DNA of 64,000 nt from Dasyornis broadbenti (lineage: Eukaryota; Chordata; Aves; Passeriformes; Dasyornithidae), in assembly GCA_013397935.1 (NCBI GenBank), contig VZRN01000794.1, forward strand, positions 3,055,937 through 3,119,936, written 5' to 3'. The translations under genes and the position numbers were made by a program. Below are positions 61,901-64,000 of this stretch, piece after piece (positions within the stretch are counted from its first letter, which is position 1; every line of letters starts with the position of its first letter). Under the pieces are notes generated by a model that saw only the letters and a list, made by a program, of their open reading frames with translations, searched no databases and had not been told where the DNA came from.

Positions 61901-63696
61901 AGGGTGGACATGAGCAGGAATTTCTCCATGGAAAGGGTGCTCAGGCCTTGGCAGGGGCTGCCCAGGGAGGTTTGGAGTGCCCATCCCTGGAGGTGTCCAA
62001 GGAAGGCCTGGAGGTGGCACTGAGTGCTCTGGGCTGGGGACAAGGTGGGCATCGGGCACAGCTTGGACTCCATGGGCTGGGAGGGCTTTTCCAGCCTCAG
62101 GGATTCTGGGATTCCATGATTTCTGGTGCCTGGCATTGTTCCCTCCATGCCCTAGGACCATGTCTGGACGCAGGCTGCGGGAAGCTGTTCAAAGTGTGAG
62201 TTGCTGAGGTTTCTCTGGTGCGCAGCACGTCTGGAACTTCTCCTTTCTTGTGCCTCTTGGATTTCCCTCATCTCCTCCCAGCTGGGCTCACAGGACTGGT
62301 GTCCCACCGATGTTTCCTTCTTCCAGTTGCTTCAGATGATTTTCCATGTGCTTCCTGACAGGCAGGAGGAATGAATCTCCTCCCCAAAAAACACCGGATT
62401 GGGTTTCAATCCATTAAGCCAATTCCACAGGGATGCAGGCACAACTGATGCCAGCAGGAATCTGGCTCTGGGATGGAAGGGTTTAGCTCCTTAATCCCTA
62501 CCAGGATTTTACAACATGAAAACCACTGCAAAAAAGTGTTTTGGCAAAAGTATTTTTTCAGGCTGCAGCCAGGATGTGTCAACCATTGTGTATGATTGAC
62601 ACATCCTGGCTGCAGCCTGAATAAAATCCCAAACCCAGATGCTGTCTCCACAATTCACGGAGCCTTTCTCACACTTATATCCCTGATTTCTAATGAGTAT
62701 ACAAACATCAGCTTCCAAAAAATCCCCTAAACTGGTTGAATTTACTGGAAGGAGAGGTCATTTGTCCTCTTTCTCTTTGGGGGGTGAATATGAGATGTTA
62801 AAAAAGGCAAAGTGCACTTGTAGGTTTGCAATCCTGAGCACCCAGCCCCTTTCCCACCATAACTTTGTATTCTGTCCTGGTAAATAATAATGATAAAAAC
62901 AACAATAATAATAATAATAACGATAATAATGCCAGTGACCATAACAATAATAACAATATTTATATCATAATAATAACAGTAATAATAACAACAGCGTGGT
63001 TGTGCTTTAAGCAGTTGTTTCAAGGTAAAGGTTTTATTTTCTTCCTCAGGAATTTGATTCCCATGGGACACCAGGGATGAACGTTGTGATTGCAGGTCTG
63101 TGCAATGTCTACACCCACTACATCACCACCTATGAGGAATACCAGGTAAATATTCAAACTGTGGATTGAATCTGCTTAAGTGAGTTCAGCTTTCGACTCC
63201 ATGGGATGATAGTTCATGCCAAATTATGGGTGTTTAGAGTTCTTTTCCTTTGCCACGAAAATGGGCAGGGAGAACTGGGAGGCAAGGTTGGAAGAACTGG
63301 GGTTGGAAGAATCCCACCCCAAAAAGTTGGAGGGGGGACAAGTTGCATCATAAGCTTTTAAAAGAGGGTGAAAACTGTGATAATTGGGAGAGCAAACAGG
63401 TCCTTCCTGTTTGCAGCAGGTTGGAGAATGCAGAGTAACCTGAAATTGCAGCAGAAATAACTTTGGCAAGTGGTTGGGGCCGTCTCCTTATCAGAAAGGG
63501 AGTAAACAACCCCACTGCTGATCTTCAGCTGGGTGGGATGAGCGGTAGAAACCCCTCAGGAGCCCTCCCAACCCTCCTTTCCCGAATTCATCCTTTTCAG
63601 GTTCAACGATACGAGGCTGCATCCACTATTTATGGGCCACACACCCTTTCTGCTTACATCCAGCTCTACAGGGGCCTGGCCCAGGCTATTGCTCTG
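52870..63696 (+). CDS. ASAH2: Neutral ceramidase, 16 exons, 3' end outside window
   Basis: Exons: 52870-52996, 53664-53752, 54129-54278, 54767-54943, 55130-55257, 55825-55902, 56351-56471, 57174-57299, 57626-57712, 58751-58855, 58945-59026, 59465-59580, 61222-61316, 62156-62195, 63050-63145, 63601-63696. They total 1713 bases, 571 codons, with no stop. The enzyme hydrolyses ceramide to sphingosine and fatty acid, as a type II membrane or secreted protein. Zinc ligands His146, His255, Glu492 and Tyr531 and nucleophile Ser306 (GDVSPN) all equal human numbering minus 48. Residues 15-37 form the membrane anchor. Five N-glycosylation sequons are visible (260, 383, 392, 420, 445). The Ser/Thr-rich mucin stalk of mammals is missing. 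About 160 C-terminal residues lie beyond the window. Confidence 0.96.
53664..53752 (+). CDS. ASAH2: ASAH2 coding exon 2
   Basis: Acceptor CAG ends at 53663; donor GTGAGT starts at 53753. It encodes residues 43-72, including YLVGVGRADCTGPVAQVPL, the start of the ceramidase domain. Only about 15 residues separate the membrane anchor from the domain, so there is no room here for a mucin-like stalk. Confidence 0.93.
53895..53992 (+). mobile_element. CR1 3' tail, short
   Basis: GGAGCACCCTGGGATAGTGG through GGCCCCTTCCGAGCCCAACC to ATTCTATGATTG, in ASAH2 intron 2. Confidence 0.82.
54129..54278 (+). CDS. ASAH2: ASAH2 coding exon 3
   Basis: Acceptor AG is at 54127-54128; donor GTACGG starts at 54279. 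Fifty codons (73-122): MGYANADQVGGGLLSRLYSR, then AFIVADPDTSKRVVFVSADIG and MVSQRVRLE. This is the conserved N-terminal part of the catalytic domain. Confidence 0.96.
54630..54690 (+). repeat. (ATGG)n microsatellite in ASAH2 intron 3
   Basis: GGATGGATGGATGGATGGAT followed by degenerate units (GGACGGATGGAGGGATGGAT). Confidence 0.9.
54767..54943 (+). CDS. ASAH2: ASAH2 coding exon 4 (zinc ligand HTHSGP)
   Basis: Acceptor AG is at 54765-54766; donor GTCAGT starts at 54944. It encodes residues 123-181. NVILSGTHTHSGPGGYFQYT holds His146, equivalent to human zinc ligand His194. Confidence 0.97.
55130..55257 (+). CDS. ASAH2: ASAH2 coding exon 5
   Basis: Acceptor AG is at 55128-55129; donor GTAAAA starts at 55258. 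Residues 182-223 plus two bases of Arg224: SIDIAHENMKRGRLFINRG, then INRSPFSYLENPESERS, matching the family. Confidence 0.96.
55825..55902 (+). CDS. ASAH2: ASAH2 coding exon 6
   Basis: Acceptor AG is at 55823-55824; donor GTACTG starts at 55903. It completes Arg224 and encodes YSSNTDKEMVVLKMEDEDGH and ELGLI to residue 250. The phases of both neighbours agree. Confidence 0.96.
56351..56471 (+). CDS. ASAH2: ASAH2 coding exon 7 (zinc ligand His255)
   Basis: Acceptor AG is at 56349-56350; donor GTGGGA starts at 56472. Residues 250-290: WFAVHPVSMNNSNHLVNSDN and VGYASYLFEQEKNKGMLPGE. His255 corresponds to human zinc ligand His303. NNS at 260-262 is a glycosylation sequon. Confidence 0.97.
56717..56780 (+). 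mobile_element. CR1 remnant
   Basis: TTGGGGTTGCCCCATCCCTG, GGGTTCAAGGCCTGAGCAAC, GGAAAGTGTCCCCGC: the CR1 order without its tail, in ASAH2 intron 7. Confidence 0.6.
57174..57299 (+). CDS. ASAH2: ASAH2 coding exon 8 (nucleophile Ser306)
   Basis: Acceptor CAG ends at 57173; donor GTGAGT starts at 57300. Residues 291-332: GSFVAAFASSNLGDVSPN, then CVNTGESCDN and SCPVGG. GDVSPN (303-308) is the signature hexapeptide; Ser306 equals human Ser354. Confidence 0.97.
57626..57712 (+). CDS. ASAH2: ASAH2 coding exon 9
   Basis: Acceptor CAG ends at 57625; donor GTAAGG starts at 57713. Residues 333-361: AAMCMAKGPGNDMFESTRII and GQNIYLKAK, matching the human segment around CIAKGPGQDMF. Confidence 0.95.
58751..58855 (+). 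CDS. ASAH2: ASAH2 coding exon 10
   Basis: Acceptor TTAG ends at 58750; donor GTGAGA starts at 58856. Residues 362-396: ELYEKASQEVTGPLSSAHQW, then VNMSDVSVELNATHT with sequons at 383 and 392. Confidence 0.96.
58945..59026 (+). CDS. ASAH2: ASAH2 coding exon 11
   Basis: Acceptor TTAG ends at 58944; donor GTGATT starts at 59027. Residues 397-423 plus one base of Gly424: KTCKPALGHSFAAGTIDGVG, then AFNFTQ. The preceding intron is only 89 bases long. Confidence 0.95.
59465..59580 (+). CDS. ASAH2: ASAH2 coding exon 12
   Basis: Acceptor CAG ends at 59464; donor GTAAGG starts at 59581. Residues 424-462: SVEGDPFWDQIRDQLLGEPS, NETKACHRPKPILFSTGE. It matches the human EGDPFWDTIRDQILG region. Confidence 0.97.
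59581..61221 (+). other. ASAH2: ASAH2 intron 12
   Basis: The longest ASAH2 intron seen (1641 bases). The exon-like stretch near 60901-61053 (AG before, GTAACA after) is not needed by the reading frame and has no family match. Confidence 0.7.
61222..61316 (+). CDS. ASAH2: ASAH2 coding exon 13 (zinc ligand Glu492)
   Basis: Acceptor CAG ends at 61221; donor GTGTGT starts at 61317. Residues 463-493 plus two bases of Thr494: PHPWHPVIVDVQIAAIGSLA and ILAVPGEF. Glu492 in PGEFT equals human zinc ligand Glu540. Confidence 0.96.
61845..62130 (+). mobile_element. CR1-like element, alternative subfamily
   Basis: GGAAACGGCCTCAGGCTGGG, TTTCTCCATGGAAAGGGTGC, tail CCAGCCTCAGGGATTCTGGG. It is the same family as 11143-11512 and ends just before ASAH2 exon 14. 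Confidence 0.68.
62156..62195 (+). CDS. ASAH2: ASAH2 coding exon 14 (40-base micro-exon)
   Basis: Acceptor CCTAG ends at 62155; donor GTGAGT starts at 62196. Its 13 full codons read TMSGRRLREAVQS after the split Thr494. It is short, but its phase and sequence fit exactly between exons 13 and 15. A CR1-like element ends about 25 bases upstream. Confidence 0.93.
62557..62621. repeat. Perfect 26-bp inverted repeat, 13-nt loop
   Basis: Arms 62557-62582 and 62596-62621 are exact reverse complements around the loop 62583-62595. They include the inner palindrome GGCTGCAGCC. Located in ASAH2 intron 14. Confidence 0.95.
62880..62997 (+). repeat. Degenerate (AAT)n microsatellite
   Basis: Runs of AATAATAAT interrupted by CAACAA and ATAACA units, ending about 50 bases before ASAH2 exon 15. 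It keeps an Asn-rich frame open, but that is not a gene. Confidence 0.9.
63050..63145 (+). CDS. ASAH2: ASAH2 coding exon 15 (zinc ligand Tyr531)
   Basis: Acceptor CAG ends at 63049; donor GTAAAT starts at 63146. Residues 508-539: EFDSHGTPGMNVVIAGLCNV, then YTHYITTYEEYQ. Tyr531 equals human Tyr579. Confidence 0.96.
63601..63696 (+). CDS. ASAH2: ASAH2 coding exon 16 (last one in window)
   Basis: Acceptor CAG ends at 63600; donor GTAAGC starts at 63697. Residues 540-571: VQRYEAASTIYGPHTLSAYI and QLYRGLAQAIAL. I see no further exon in 63697-64000, so the gene continues outside. Confidence 0.95.
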
Positions 63697-64000
63697 GTAA
63701 GCAGCATTTTCGATCTGCCACAGGCTGCTGGGGACGTTTAAATCCTGTCAGTGGTGATGGTTGTTCCTCAGGGAGGTCACACGACTGCTGCCCCCTCCTT
63801 TCTCTTCAGAAACACTGCATGGGGTGAAAATAATTCCTGTAGTGGAGGTCTAACCCCACTTGAGAAATTCTGGGGGTTTTGCAGCTCAAAAATCAGTACC
63901 TCCAACCTTTCAGCATGGCCTGAAGTTGTTGCTTTTCTACCAAAAGGAAAAGCAATCGGCTCCATTTTTGCTGTACCTGACAGTGCCCATTATCACCGTG

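Noticed and set aside
62865..63080. Asn-rich open frame
   Set aside because: It is a translation of the (AAT)n microsatellite running into ASAH2 exon 15 in another frame.

Overview
This is a bird genome window, most likely from a songbird. Split genes with GT-AG introns, a CpG-island promoter and at least 25 fragments of the avian LINE CR1 all point that way. There are no prokaryotic operons, CRISPR arrays or phage genes, and I recognised no tRNA or rRNA gene. Two protein genes can be read with confidence, both on the + strand and both acting on ceramide.

Layout. Positions 1-13.9 kb are non-coding flank with scattered CR1 copies, one of which keeps decayed ORF2 (endonuclease/reverse transcriptase) sequence at about 4.04-5.29 kb. 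A CpG island at about 13.94-14.37 kb ends in a splice donor and is the probable promoter and first non-coding exon of SGMS1. From 14.37 to 34.39 kb runs about 20 kb of intron with CR1 copies, a 30-bp imperfect hairpin and a second small CpG cluster near 27.3-27.6 kb. The complete SGMS1 coding sequence lies in five exons between 34,601 and 44,863 (411 codons plus stop). An AU-rich 3' UTR follows to about 46.35 kb, with a possible longer end near 46.54 kb.

The 46.4-52.8 kb interval is intergenic. It contains a small assembly gap inside poly(A) runs and a possible ASAH2 5' UTR exon. ASAH2 (neutral ceramidase) starts at 52,870. I resolved 16 coding exons to 63,696 (571 codons, all phases joining without a stop). 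The window then ends inside an intron, leaving roughly the last 160 residues outside.

How the genes relate. Sphingomyelin synthase 1 uses ceramide in the Golgi to make sphingomyelin and diacylglycerol. Neutral ceramidase hydrolyses ceramide to sphingosine and fatty acid at the cell surface. The tandem same-strand order SGMS1 then ASAH2 is, as I recall, also that of the human locus. All residues known to be essential in both families are present. The most notable sequence-level observations are a probable GC-AG first coding intron in ASAH2, the lack of a mucin-like stalk in ASAH2, an array of upstream ORFs before the SGMS1 start, two strong intronic hairpins, and inverted CR1 copies around SGMS1 coding exon 3. 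I found no evidence of an undescribed system.
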